This document shows, piece by piece, positions 35,645-45,400 of a stretch of DNA of 64,000 nt. Below the pieces are notes generated by a model. It saw only the letters and a program-made list of their open reading frames with translations. It did no database searches and was not told the origin of the DNA. The stretch is taken from contig NZ_JACHMO010000001.1 in NCBI RefSeq assembly GCF_014205015.1, positions 8,804,001 to 8,868,000 of the forward strand, given 5' to 3'. Both the position numbers and the translations under genes were made by a program. The number at the start of each line of letters is the position of its first letter. Position 1 is the stretch's first letter. This DNA comes from Saccharothrix ecbatanensis. Its GTDB lineage: Bacteria > Actinomycetota > Actinomycetes > Mycobacteriales > Pseudonocardiaceae.

Positions 35645-35798
35645 GTGAGTCCTACGTTCAGAACGCGTGAGTCCTACGTTCAGAACCCCCGAGTTCAACG
35701 CTCAGAACACGCGAGTCGAACGTTCAGGCCCCGCGAGTCGAACGCTCAGTACGGGCGAGTCGAACGCTCAGGTACCCCGAGTTGCACACTCGGGTACC
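35645..35798 (+). repeat. 22-bp tandem repeat array, locus 2 (7 units plus a degenerate eighth)
   Basis: Seven head-to-tail 22-bp units with an exact period (starts 35645, 35667, 35689, 35711, 35733, 35755, 35777). Cores run from GAGTCCTACGTTCAGAAC (units 1-2) through GAGTTCAACGCTCAGAAC (3) to GAGTCGAACGCTCAG (5-6) and the diverged GAGTTGCACACTCGG (7). Divergence increases away from the upstream gene. Units match those at 7315 and 63844. Confidence 0.92.
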
Positions 35799-35915
35799 CG
35801 CGAGTCGGCCGCATACCTGGCTCCGGGAAGCCGAAGCCACGGAATTGTCGGACCCCGTCGGTAAAATCAAGATAGGGGTCCCCCGGCGGGGACGCCTGCG
35901 AAGCGCGCCCCCGCC

Positions 35916-36010
35916 GAGCTGTGTGCCCGTCAACTGTGGCCGAGTTGTGCCCGTCAACTGTGACGGTGGAGCTGTGACCGTCGTCAACTGTGCCTGTCGA
36001 GCTGTGCGGC
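35916..36010. repeat. short direct repeats, four copies of about 26-30 bp
   Basis: GAGCTGTG-type starts occur at 35916, 35942, 35969 and 35999, and the first three are followed by a shared CGTCAACTGTG. This lies between the 22-bp array and the 3' end of the amylase gene. The whole 388-bp gap 35639-36026 contains only these two repeat arrays and a small hairpin (GTCCCC/GGGGAC, about 35878-35893); no gene is seen. Confidence 0.7.
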
Positions 36011-36026
36011 CGTTGGGCCACGCGCG

Positions 36027-37694
36027 CTAATTGCGCCAGGTGTCGGACAGCGTCACGGGTGCAGTGGCGGTGCGGTTCGTCCCGCTCTCCCACGTCACCG
36101 CCCCGTTCGACTCCTTCCGGATGTACTTGTACTGGAACGAAGTCCCCGCCGGCAGCGACACCGAGCCCCGCCACGTCGGGTAAGTGGCGGACGACAGGGC
36201 CACCGCGTTGGCCGTGTTCCACGCGCCGAGCGAAGCGTGGTCGCCGACGACGAAGATGTTCTGCCCCAACGAAGTCGTGGCGTTCACCGCGAACGACGCC
36301 GTGCCGGCGGGAGGCGGAGTGCCCCCACCCGTCGCACCGACGTGCAGCGCCAAAGCCTCACCCGCCGCCAACGTCGCCGTGAACTGCCCGTTCGACCCCA
36401 CGCTGACCGCCACGCACCCGTCCCGCTGCACGTTGCAGTAAGACCCGGCCGGCAGCGAGGTCTGGAACGTCCGCGTCAACGACGAAGACTCCCGGTTGAT
36501 CGCCACGAAACCCTTGCCACCCCGGCCGAACGCGATCGCGTCACCACCGTTGTCCCACCAGTTCACGACCGACGTTCCGGCCACCGCGTTGCGGAATTGC
36601 ACCATCGACGAGATCTGCGTCCACCGGTGCTGGCACTTCCACCCTGACGTGTAGCACTCAGACCCCGAAGGCGGCCCGGCGTCGTGGTTCGAGAACTCGT
36701 ACCCCGAGTACACGTTCGGCGCCCCATACGGCCACGCCAGCATGAACACGTTCGCCAACGTGTAGGTGGAACCGTCCTTGTACGTCAACGTCGACCCGTT
36801 GCGCTCGGTGTCCCAGTTGTCCACGAACGACCGCGCCTGCCCGCTCGGCAGGTAACCCCACGACTGCCCGAACGTGCTCAGGTAAGCCAGGTTCTCGTTG
36901 TTGAAGATCCGCTTGATGTCGTACGCGTACCGGAACTCGTCCACGTCACCCGACCCGGTGTACTCGCCCGGCTGCACGGCCTCACCGGCCCCGTAGATCA
37001 CCTCGTGCACCCAGAACACGCCGGGGTTGCTCAACCTCGACTTGATCGCGGACATGTCGGTCGCCGGAATGTGCTTGGCCGCGTCGATCCGGAACCCGTC
37101 CACCCCGAGCGAGATCAGGTGGTTCAGGTACGACGCGATCCGCCCCCGCACGTAGTCGCTGCCGGTGTTCAGGTCCGACAGCCCGACCAACTCGCAGTTC
37201 TGCACGTTGTCGCGGTTGCGGTAGTCGCTGATGTGCGACCGGCACGAGTGGAAGTCCGGGTCGCTGTAGATGCCGGGGTAGTTGTACTTCGTGTACGACG
37301 AACCGCCGGTGCCCGTCCCCGACCCGGCGCTCATGTGGTTGATCACGGCGTCCGCGATGACCTTCACGCCCGCCGCGTGGCAGGTGTTCACCATGTTCCG
37401 GAACGCGGCTTCGTCACCGAGGCGTCCGGCGATGCGGTAGCTGACGGGCTGGTAGGACGTCCACCACTGGGAGCCCTGGATGTGCTCGGTGGCCGGCGAC
37501 ACCTCCACGAACCCGTAGCCCTTCGGCCCGAGCACGTTCGTGCACTCGGCGGCGACCCGCGAGAACGGCCACTGGAACAGGGTCGCGGTCACGTCCTTGG
37601 CGGACGGAGGGGCTGCAAAAGTTTGCGGTACGGCCAACAGGCTGAACAGCAGTACTGCTATCGCGCACAGGGCGCGTCGGCTGAGGGAAACCAC
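36027..37694 (-). CDS. secreted alpha-amylase, GH13 with C-terminal CBM20
   Basis: 555 residues, GTG start with GAGGAG upstream. The Sec signal has [20 protein letters not shown] and cleavage near residue 28. The GH13 catalytic domain has [22 protein letters not shown] (nucleophile Asp), WVHEVIYG (acid Glu) and [11 protein letters not shown] (third Asp). The last motif has Trp where most alpha-amylases have His. An all-beta domain C follows, then a Gly/Pro linker (GGGTPPPAG, about residue 455) and a CBM20 starch-binding domain ([34 protein letters not shown]). It hydrolyses extracellular starch to malto-oligosaccharides, which the divergent alpha-glucosidase can process. Control is probably by the LacI protein of this block through the shared promoter. 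Confidence 0.94.
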   Translation of the reverse strand: MVSLSRRALCAIAVLLFSLLAVPQTFAAPPSAKDVTATLFQWPFSRVAAECTNVLGPKGYGFVEVSPATEHIQGSQWWTSYQPVSYRIAGRLGDEAAFRNMVNTCHAAGVKVIADAVINHMSAGSGTGTGGSSYTKYNYPGIYSDPDFHSCRSHISDYRNRDNVQNCELVGLSDLNTGSDYVRGRIASYLNHLISLGVDGFRIDAAKHIPATDMSAIKSRLSNPGVFWVHEVIYGAGEAVQPGEYTGSGDVDEFRYAYDIKRIFNNENLAYLSTFGQSWGYLPSGQARSFVDNWDTERNGSTLTYKDGSTYTLANVFMLAWPYGAPNVYSGYEFSNHDAGPPSGSECYTSGWKCQHRWTQISSMVQFRNAVAGTSVVNWWDNGGDAIAFGRGGKGFVAINRESSSLTRTFQTSLPAGSYCNVQRDGCVAVSVGSNGQFTATLAAGEALALHVGATGGGTPPPAGTASFAVNATTSLGQNIFVVGDHASLGAWNTANAVALSSATYPTWRGSVSLPAGTSFQYKYIRKESNGAVTWESGTNRTATAPVTLSDTWRN

Positions 37695-37743
37695 GATGTC
37701 TCCTCGCTGGCAGGGATGTGCTCTAGGTCATACCAGCCGGCAG

Positions 37744-37767
37744 ACTTGCTGAAAACACTTGCAAAGT
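37744..37767. promoter_or_regulatory. possible malto-oligosaccharide LacI operator
   Basis: ACTTGCT and ACTTGCAAAGT lie in the divergent promoter between amylase and alpha-glucosidase. CTTTGCAAG-like half palindromes and repeated CTTGCA motifs are typical of Reg1/MalR operators at streptomycete amylase promoters. Confidence 0.5.
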
Positions 37768-37812
37768 ATTTCATTGCCCACCGGCGCGGAACCGATCCGG
37801 AAGGACACCCCC

Positions 37813-39363
37813 ATGACGCAGGACTGGTGGCGCGAGGCCGTCATCTACCAGGTCTACGTGCGCAGCTTCGCCGACTCGAACGGTGACGGCGTCGGTGACC
37901 TGCCCGGCATCCGGTCCCGGCTGCCCTACCTCGCCGAACTGGGGGTGGACGCGGTGTGGATCACCCCGTTCTACAAGTCCCCGATGGCGGACGGCGGCTA
38001 CGACGTCGCCGACTACCGCGAGGTCGACCCGCAGTTCGGCACCACGCAGGACGCGAAGGCCCTCGTGGACGACGCGCACGACCTCGGCATCCGGGTGATC
38101 GTGGACCTCGTCCCGAACCACACGAGCGATCAGCACGAGTGGTTCCGGCAGGCCCTCAACGCCGCGCCCGGCTCGCCGGAACGCGCCCGCTACCACTTCC
38201 GCGACGGCCGCGGCGACCAGCCGCCGAACGACTGGGAGTCCGTCTTCGGCGGCCCCGCCTGGTCGAAGACGGCCGACGGCCAGTGGTACCTGCACCTGTT
38301 CGCCCCCGAGCAGCCGGACCTGAACTGGGACCAGCCGGAGGTGCGGGACGAGTTCCTGGACGTCCTGCGCTTCTGGCTCGACCTCGGCGTGGACGGCTTC
38401 CGCATCGACGTGGCCCACGGGATGATCAAGGCGGACGGTCTGCCGGACGTCGGCACGCCCGGCCACCTCAAGCTGCTGGGCACGGAGGCGCTGCCGTTCT
38501 TCGACCAGGACGGCGTGCACGAGATCTACCGCGACTGGCGCAAGGTGCTCGACTCGTACCCGGGCAGCCGGATCGGCGTGGCCGAGGCGTGGACGCCGAG
38601 CCCCGAGCGCACCGCGCGCTACCTGCGTGCCGACGAGCTGCACCAGGCGTTCAACTTCCACTACCTGACCGCCGAGTGGACCGCCGCCGACCTCAAGCAG
38701 GTCATCGACGACTCGCTCGCCGCGATGGCGCCGGTGTCCGCGCCGACGACGTGGGTGCTGTCCAACCACGACGTGCAGCGGCACGTGACGCGGTACGGCA
38801 GCGTGGCGCGGGCGCGGGCCGCCGCTCTCCTGATGCTCGCCCTGCCCGGCAGCGCGTACGTCTACCAGGGTGAGGAACTGGGCCTGCCCGAGGTGCTGGA
38901 CCTGCCGGAGGACGTCCTCCAGGACCCGGTGTGGGAGCGGTCCGGGCACACCGACCGTGGCCGCGACGGCTGCCGCGTGCCGATCCCGTGGACGCCGGAC
39001 GGCCCGTCGTTCGGCTTCGGCGACGGCGGTTCGTGGCTGCCGCAGCCGGCGGACTGGGCACGGCTCAGCGTCGCCGCGCAGAAGGGCGACCCGGACTCGG
39101 TGCTGGAGCTGTACCGCAGCGCGCTGCGCGTCCGGCACGAGCACCCCGACCTGGGCGCGGGCACCGAGGTGGAGTGGCTGGACGTGTCGGAGGGCGTGCT
39201 GTCCTTCCGCCGTGGCGCTTTCACGTGCGTGGTGAACCTCGGCCCGGACGTGGCACGGCTGCCGATCGACGGCGAGGTGCTGCTGTCCTCGGGTGGTTGC
39301 GCTACTGAGGGAACGGACGTCCTCGTGCCGGCAGACACGACCGTGTGGCTCTCGCGCCCGTAG
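37813..39363 (+). CDS. alpha-glucosidase, GH13 (AglA-like paralogue 1)
   Basis: 516 residues, ATG at 37813, no signal peptide. GH13 motifs: VIVDLVPNHTSDQHEWF, GFRIDVAHG (nucleophile Asp near 199), IGVAEAW (Glu near 257) and LSNHDVQRHVTRYG (Asp near 319). The start (WWREAVIYQVYVRSFADSNG followed by DG) is typical of oligo-1,6-glucosidase/alpha-glucosidase enzymes. It splits malto-oligosaccharides in the cytoplasm to glucose. It is divergent from the amylase and followed 11 bp later by a LacI gene, so the three form a starch-use unit. The AglA gene at 49147 is a paralogue. Confidence 0.93.
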   Translation: MTQDWWREAVIYQVYVRSFADSNGDGVGDLPGIRSRLPYLAELGVDAVWITPFYKSPMADGGYDVADYREVDPQFGTTQDAKALVDDAHDLGIRVIVDLVPNHTSDQHEWFRQALNAAPGSPERARYHFRDGRGDQPPNDWESVFGGPAWSKTADGQWYLHLFAPEQPDLNWDQPEVRDEFLDVLRFWLDLGVDGFRIDVAHGMIKADGLPDVGTPGHLKLLGTEALPFFDQDGVHEIYRDWRKVLDSYPGSRIGVAEAWTPSPERTARYLRADELHQAFNFHYLTAEWTAADLKQVIDDSLAAMAPVSAPTTWVLSNHDVQRHVTRYGSVARARAAALLMLALPGSAYVYQGEELGLPEVLDLPEDVLQDPVWERSGHTDRGRDGCRVPIPWTPDGPSFGFGDGGSWLPQPADWARLSVAAQKGDPDSVLELYRSALRVRHEHPDLGAGTEVEWLDVSEGVLSFRRGAFTCVVNLGPDVARLPIDGEVLLSSGGCATEGTDVLVPADTTVWLSRP

Positions 39364-39364
39364 A

Positions 39365-39379
39365 GTCACACGGTGTGAC
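39365..39379. promoter_or_regulatory. perfect palindrome over the LacI start codon
   Basis: GTCACAC-G-GTGTGAC, 7-bp arms with one central base, starts 2 bp after the alpha-glucosidase stop and includes the GTG start of the LacI gene. It could be an autoregulatory operator or block translation as RNA structure. Confidence 0.45.
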
Positions 39380-40367
39380 AGCGCGGCTGAGTGACATCGC
39401 GACCCAGGCAGGCGTGAGCGAGGCGACGGTCAGCCGAGTGGTCAACGGCAAGCCAGGCGTGTCCGCGAGCACCCGCCAGGCCGTCGTCGCCGCGATGGAC
39501 GTGCTCGGCTACGAGCGCCCGCCCAGGCTCCGACAGCGCAGCGCCGGGTTGATCGGGTTGATCACCCCCGAGTTGAACAACCCGATCTTCCCGGCGTTCG
39601 CGCAGGTCATCGAGCAGGTGTTGACCAGCGACGGCTACACGCCGGTGCTGTGCACGCAGACGCCCGGCGGCTCCACCGAGGATCAGCTGACCGACATGCT
39701 GGTCGACCGCGGCGTCACCGGCATCGTCTTCGTGTCCGGGCTGCACGCCGACACGACGGCGAACAAGGACCGGTACGTGAAGCTGGCCGGGCGCGGCGTG
39801 CCGTTCGTGATGATCAACGGGTACACCGACCAGGTGTCCGCGCCGTTCGTGTCGGTGGACAACCGGGCGGCCGTCCGGCTCGCCGTCACGCACCTGCTGG
39901 AGCTGGGGCACGAGACGATCGGGCTGGCGGTCGGCCCGCCGAGGTTCGTGCCCGCCCAGCGCATGGTGGAGGGCTTCACGCTCGTCCGCCCGCAGGCGTC
40001 CGACCTGGTCGAGCACTCGCTGTTCACGGTCGAGGGCGGGCAGGCCGCGGCGAACGCCCTGCTGGACCGTGGCTGCACGGCGATCGTGTGCGGCAGCGAC
40101 CTGATGGCGTTCGGCGCGATCCGCGCGGCGCGTCAACGGGGTCTGACCGTGCCGCGTGACGTCTCCGTGGTCGGCTTCGACGACTCGCCCCTGATCGTGT
40201 TCGCCGACCCGCCGTTGACCACGATCCGCCAGCCGGTCGAGGCGATGGGGCAGGCCGCCGTGCACGCGTTGCTGGAGGAGATCGGCGGCACGCCCGCACC
40301 CCACGCGGAGTTCGTGTTCCAGCCGGAGCTGGTGGTGCGCGGCTCGACGGGCGCCCGACCCAGATGA
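39375..40367 (+). CDS. LacI-family regulator, probably of starch/maltose genes
   Basis: 330 residues from the GTG at 39375 (VTARLSDIATQAGVSEATVSR). The HTH is canonical with hinge LRQRSAGLIGL. The effector domain has FVSGLHADTTANKDRY, LELGHETIGLAVG, VCGSDLMAFGAIRAARQRGL, VSVVGFDDSPL and LTTIRQP. It follows the alpha-glucosidase by 11 bp, so the two are likely cotranscribed, and it is the natural repressor of the amylase/alpha-glucosidase promoter, as MalR/Reg1 in streptomycetes. The next gene overlaps its stop by 4 bp. Confidence 0.9.
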   Translation: MTARLSDIATQAGVSEATVSRVVNGKPGVSASTRQAVVAAMDVLGYERPPRLRQRSAGLIGLITPELNNPIFPAFAQVIEQVLTSDGYTPVLCTQTPGGSTEDQLTDMLVDRGVTGIVFVSGLHADTTANKDRYVKLAGRGVPFVMINGYTDQVSAPFVSVDNRAAVRLAVTHLLELGHETIGLAVGPPRFVPAQRMVEGFTLVRPQASDLVEHSLFTVEGGQAAANALLDRGCTAIVCGSDLMAFGAIRAARQRGLTVPRDVSVVGFDDSPLIVFADPPLTTIRQPVEAMGQAAVHALLEEIGGTPAPHAEFVFQPELVVRGSTGARPR

Positions 40368-41281
40368 CCGTGCTCGCCCAACGGATGCGGGCGCAACGGC
40401 TCTCGCACCCGGCGACCGACGTGACGGACCTGTTCACGTCCGTCTTCGCCTTGCAGGCCCAGGACATGCCCGCCGCACGGCTCGCAGCGCGCGCCAGGGG
40501 TGTCCGGTCCCTTGACGGTCCTCTAGTGCGCACGTGGGCCATGCGCGGCACGCTCCACCTGCTCCACGAGGACGACCTGTGGGTCGTGAACCTCTTGGGA
40601 CCGACCTTCATCGCCGCCGGACGACGTCGCCGCGAACAGCTGGGCCTCACCGATGAGCTGTGCGAGCGCGCGCTTCCCGCGCTCCGCGAAGTCCTGACCG
40701 AGCCGCTGGAACGCGCCGAGCTCGTCCGCCGCCTGGCCGACGTCGGCATCGTCCTGGACCCGAAATCGCAGGCTCCGGCCCACCTGCTGGCGTTCGCCGC
40801 GAACTCCGGCGTGCTGTGCCGGGGGCAGGACGACACGTACCGGCTCCTGCGCATCGACTGCGAGCCCCGTGGCGTGGACGAGCTGTGGCGGCGCTACCGG
40901 CGTGCCTACGGCCCGGCGACGCCCGACGACTTCGTCACGTGGAGCGGCCTGCCCAAGCGCCAGGTCAAGGGCCTGCCCGAGGTGGCCGACGAACCGGCCG
41001 AGCCGAGCGGCACGGTCCGCATGCTGGGCCACTTCGACCCGTACCTGCTCGGCTACCGCGACCGCTCCCTGGCGCTGGATCCGGAGCACGCGCCGCTCGT
41101 CCAGACCGGTGGAGGTTTCCTCACGCCGCACGTCGTGGTGGACGGCCGGGTGGTCGCGGTGTGGCGGCGGGACGGCACGCGGATCGCCGTGCACCCGTTC
41201 GACGCCCGGCCGGACGTGGCCCGAGAGGTCGCCGACCTGGGCCGATTCCTCCAGGTGGATGCGGCCTTAACCTGGGTCTAG
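40364..41281 (+). CDS. winged-helix AlkZ-like DNA glycosylase (HTH_42 family)
   Basis: 305 residues, overlapping the LacI stop as ATGA, so translationally coupled. The family signature LQAQDMPAARLAARAR carries the Gln-x-Gln that is catalytic in AlkZ-type glycosylases. RTWAMRGTLHLLHEDDLWVV and a C-terminal VDGRVVAVWRR are also conserved. Family members excise bulky or crosslinked adducts, and some give self-resistance to DNA-damaging natural products; others are uncharacterised. The Leu codon at 41267-41269 is TTA, rare in this genome, three codons before the Val that ends the protein. Coupling to a sugar regulator has no obvious logic and may be fortuitous. Confidence 0.85.
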   Translation: MTVLAQRMRAQRLSHPATDVTDLFTSVFALQAQDMPAARLAARARGVRSLDGPLVRTWAMRGTLHLLHEDDLWVVNLLGPTFIAAGRRRREQLGLTDELCERALPALREVLTEPLERAELVRRLADVGIVLDPKSQAPAHLLAFAANSGVLCRGQDDTYRLLRIDCEPRGVDELWRRYRRAYGPATPDDFVTWSGLPKRQVKGLPEVADEPAEPSGTVRMLGHFDPYLLGYRDRSLALDPEHAPLVQTGGGFLTPHVVVDGRVVAVWRRDGTRIAVHPFDARPDVAREVADLGRFLQVDAALTWV

Positions 41282-41284
41282 CAC

Positions 41285-41764
41285 GTGGATAGGGTCACTG
41301 CCACCGCAACGAAACCGGGAGGCGCGTTCAAGTTGGGTGTGTTCGTCACGGGTGTGCGACCGCGTTGGTCGGACATGGACGCCTACGGTCACGTCAACCA
41401 CGCCAACACGGTGACGTTGCTGGAAGAGGCACGGATCGACCTGCTGTTCACCGAGGCGGCCCGGCACGGCGTGCCGGACATGGCCAAGGGCGTGGTGGTG
41501 GCCAGGCTCGTGGTGGACTACCTCGCGCCGTTGCTGTTCACGGGCGGTGAGATCGTGGTGGAGATGTCGGTGCGGGAGCTGAAGTCGGCGTCGTTCACGC
41601 TCGACTACGCGGTCCGCGAAGGCCGCCGGGAGGGCAGCGCTGTCGTCACGAAAGCGGAGACCCTCATGGTGCCTTACAACCTGACGGCCGGACGTCCGCG
41701 CCGTCTTCTCGAAGCCGAGCGCGACTTCCTCGCGGGCTGGCGTGCCGGAGGTAATGGTGCCTGA
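41285..41764 (+). CDS. acyl-CoA thioesterase, hotdog fold (Rv2475c-like)
   Basis: 159 residues from a GTG. The 4HBT signature is RPRWSDMDAYGHVNHANTV, where the aspartate and the following N-H-A helix form the thioester site, followed by LEEARIDLL. Size and motif match 4-hydroxybenzoyl-CoA thioesterase-like enzymes that hydrolyse acyl-CoA in the cytoplasm. It overlaps the next gene by 23 bp; the pair corresponds to Rv2475c-Rv2474c next to gdh in mycobacteria, although here an 8-kb insertion separates them from gdh. Confidence 0.9.
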   Translation: MDRVTATATKPGGAFKLGVFVTGVRPRWSDMDAYGHVNHANTVTLLEEARIDLLFTEAARHGVPDMAKGVVVARLVVDYLAPLLFTGGEIVVEMSVRELKSASFTLDYAVREGRREGSAVVTKAETLMVPYNLTAGRPRRLLEAERDFLAGWRAGGNGA

Positions 41765-42383
41765 GTTGGTCCTCGCCGATCCCGCCGAGCGGGACGACCT
41801 CGGCGCATTCGTCGCCCGTGCCGTGCGCCTGGAGGCCCAGGCGGTGGTGCGGCTGCGCAACCGACCGTCCGGCGGCCTGGTGGACGCCTGGGTGGCGACG
41901 CCGTTCGACGCGCTGGCCACCCGGACCGTCGCCGGGCAGATCACCCCGAACGACGTGACGGTGTCCGGGACGGACCTGCTCACCGGCTTGGCCGTGGTGC
42001 GCAGCGAGACCGTCGACCCCGGTCCGGCGCGGGACATGATGTGGCGCTCGGCGCTGCCGCCGTCGGAGGGTTGGCTGCCGGTGGACCGGTTGCCGGGCAG
42101 CGTCGTGTCGGAGCTGGCGGAGAAGGGCGTGGAGGTGGCCCGTGAGAACGCCGGTCCGCGCGGCACGCCGCCCGCGTCGCTGCTCGATCAGACGGTGATC
42201 ACGGTGAGCGGTTCCGGGCTGGACGTGAAGGTGCCGATGCGGTGCCTGTTCGCGTTGTCCGGCATGGGTTTCCTGGGCGGTGACGACGTGCGGATCACGG
42301 CCACCGACTCGTGGATGCGCATCGATGCCCGCTTCGGCGCGGTAGTCCGCCGCCGGCACTCCATGCTGCCCCTGCTGGTCTGA
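41742..42383 (+). CDS. conserved actinobacterial protein, Rv2474c-like
   Basis: 213 residues. Its start lies inside the thioesterase end, indicating translational coupling. I know no domain. It is soluble, mixed alpha/beta, with LADPAERDDLGAFVARAVRL, VVRLRNRPSGGLVDAWVATP, FDALATRTVAGQI and a C-terminal strand-rich part (VRITATDSWMRIDARFGAVV). Linkage to the thioesterase is conserved in actinobacteria as far as I recall, so a joint role in acyl-CoA or cell-envelope metabolism is possible. Confidence 0.8.
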   Translation: MPEVMVPELVLADPAERDDLGAFVARAVRLEAQAVVRLRNRPSGGLVDAWVATPFDALATRTVAGQITPNDVTVSGTDLLTGLAVVRSETVDPGPARDMMWRSALPPSEGWLPVDRLPGSVVSELAEKGVEVARENAGPRGTPPASLLDQTVITVSGSGLDVKVPMRCLFALSGMGFLGGDDVRITATDSWMRIDARFGAVVRRRHSMLPLLV

Positions 42384-42464
42384 CGCCGCCGGCCCGACCT
42401 CGACCCGTTCCCGCCTCCGCCGGCTACTGTTGGCCGGGGTTTGGCGGCGTTGCGGGGGGCATGG

Positions 42465-45400
42465 GTGGAGTTCAAGGTGTTGGGGCCGGTCGAGGCCTGG
42501 GTGGACGGCAGCCTGGTGGCGGTCGGCGGGCCGAAACCCAAGACGCTGTTGGCGTTGTTGGCGATCCACGCGGGCCGTGTCGTGTCGCTCGACCAGCTCG
42601 TCGACGCGATGTGGGGCGAGCAGCCGCCGGACCAGTCGCGGTCGGCGATCTACACGTACGTCTCGTCGCTGCGCCGCGAGTTGGGCGATGTGCTGTCCCG
42701 TTCCGGCGGGGGGTACCTGCTGTCCGCCGACCTCGACGAGGTGGACCTGCACGTGTTCACCAGCGAGGTGACCGAGGGTCGCAAGGCGCTGGCCGAGGGC
42801 GACCTCAAAGGCGCGGCGGTCCGGTTCGCGACCGCGCTCGGGGCGTGGCGCGGCACCCCGCTGGGTGGCGCGCAGGGCGCCTGGGCCGAGGGTGAGCGCT
42901 CGCGGTTGGAGGAGATGCGCCTCGCCGCGCTGGAGGACCGGTTCGACGCCGACCTCGCGATCGGGCGCGGCGAGCCGCTGGTCGCCGAGCTGAGCGCGGC
43001 CGTGGCCGAGAACCCGCTCCGGGAACGGCTGCGCAGCCAGCTCATGCTGGCCCTGCACCAGGCGGGGCGGCAGGCGGACGCCCTCGCCTGCTACCAGGAA
43101 GGCAGACGGGTCCTGCTCGACGAGCTGGGCCTGGAACCCGGACCGGCGCTGCGGGCGACCCACGAGCGGGTCCTGCGCGGGGACGCCGACACGCGGTCGG
43201 CCGATGCCCGGTCGGCCGACGCGGCGTCCCGGGCCGCGCCGACGCCCAGCCAGTTGCCGTTCGACATCGGCGACTTCACCGGACGTGTGGCCGAGCAGGA
43301 ACGGCTGGTGGCGCGGTTGACCGCGGAGACCGGCGCGGCGCAGGTGTGCGCGATCTCCGGCCAGCCGGGCGCGGGCAAGTCCACGCTGGCCGCGCACGTC
43401 GCCCACGTGGTGCGCGACCACTTCGCCGACGGCCAGCTCTACGCGAACCTGCGCGGCGTGCAGGTCGTGCCCGCCGACCCGGCCGAGGTGCTGGCGGGCT
43501 TCCTGCGCGCCCTCGGCGTCGCCGACCCGGCCATCCCCGCCGAGCTGGAGGAGCGCTCTCAGCTCTACCGCACCCTGGTGGCCGACCGGCGGGTGCTGAT
43601 CGTGCTGGACGACGCCCGCGACGAGCGCCAGATCCGCCCGCTGCTGCCCGGCGGCGCGACGTGCGCGTTGCTGGTGAGCAGCCGCGAACGCCTGGGTGCG
43701 CTCAGCGGCGCGGCGCAGTTGCACCTGCGCGTGCTGCGCGACGACGAAGCGGTGGAGCTGCTCGATCGCGTGGTCGGCGACGACCGGGTGCCTGCCGAGC
43801 CCGACGCCGCCGAGGAGATCGTCCGGCTGTGCGGGAACCTCCCGCTGGCGCTGCGCATCGCGGGAGCCCGGCTCGCGGCCCGGCCGCAGTGGAAGCTGTC
43901 ACGGCTGGCCGAGCGGCTGGGCGTGCAGCGGCGCGTGCTCCAAGAGCTGACCCTGGGCGACCTGGAGGTGCGCGGCAGCCTGGCGCTGAGCTACGACGGC
44001 CTGGGCGAGCGGGAACGCACGGCGTTACGCCGCCTCGGGCTGCTCGACGTGTCCACCTTCGGCGGCTGGCTGCTCGCGCCGCTGCTGGACTGCGACCCGG
44101 ACGAGGCAGAGGAGGTCGTGGAACGGCTCGTCGACTCCCAACTGCTCGACATCGCGACCACTGACGACGGCGCCGCCCTGCGCTACCGCCTGCACGACCT
44201 GACCCGGGCGTTCGCCCGCGAGCGCGGCGAGGCGGAAGAGCCGTTGGAGCAGGCGAGGGCCGCCTGCGCCCGCGCCGCCGAGGCCTGGCTGTCGCTGGTG
44301 GAGCTGGCGGGCAGTCGGATGTCGCACGCGAACTTCGGCGGCACGCCCGTCGCGCTCGACCCCCGTTACTTCGACGGGGCCGTCGCCGACGACGTGATCG
44401 CCGACCCGGAGGGGTGGTTCGACGCCGAGCAGTCCGGTCTGGTCCGCGTCGTGGAGCGGGTGTCCGAGTTGGATCTGACCGACGTGGCCACCCGCCTGGC
44501 CGCCACGCTGTGCTCGTCCCGGTTCTCCGTGCGCAACCTGTTCGGCCAGTGGAGGCGGACGCACTCGTCGGCCCTGGAGGCGGCGCGGCGCACCGGTGAC
44601 CGGGCGGGCGAGGCGCGGCTGCTGTCCGGTCTGGGCTGGCTGTCCTACGAGCAGGACCGCTTCGACGAGGCCGCGTCGTACTACGGGCAGGCCCTGGACG
44701 CCTTCCAGGAGGGGGACGACGCGCTGGGCGAGGCGGCGACACGGCTGTCGCTGAGCACCGTGCTGCGCGAGCGCGGCGAGTTGGACCGGGCCGTCGAGTT
44801 GCTGGACCAGGCGCTGGCCGTGTTGCGGTCCTACGACGAGCCGGGCCTGGTCGCGCAGGCCCTGCACGGGCTGGGACGGGTGCTGACCGAACGGGGTGCG
44901 CTGGACCAGGCGCTGGAGAAGTGCTCGCAGACGCTGGACTCCTACCGGGAGTCGGGTGACCGGCGCAGCGAGGCCATCGCACTGCGCTCGGTGGGCATCG
45001 TGCACCGGGCCGCTGGCCGCTGGGACGAGGCCGCCGAGTACTGCGCCGAGGCGGTGCGCGTGCTCCAGGCGCTGGACGACCGGCTGATGTCCGCGTACGC
45101 CGTGCAGGCGCTGGCCAAGGTCCGCATCCGCCAGGGCCGGGCCGACGCGGTGCGCAGCGACCTGTTCGAATGCCTGAGCACGTGCGGTGAGATGCAGGAC
45201 GACTTCGGCCAGGCGCTCGTCCTGCGCACCCTCGGCGAGCTGGAGATCGCCGCCGGTCGCCCGGACATGGCCCGCCGCTACCTGGACCAGGCGCTGCACC
45301 GGTGGGCGGCCCTGTCCCTGCCGGTGTGGCGCGCCAGGACCCTGCGGGACCTCTCCACCGCGCTCACCGCCCTCGGCGAGCCGGCCGCGGCTGACGAGGC

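Noticed and set aside
35645..35798. CRISPR array
   Set aside because: Units are contiguous 22-bp tandem repeats without unique spacers, and no cas gene is near.
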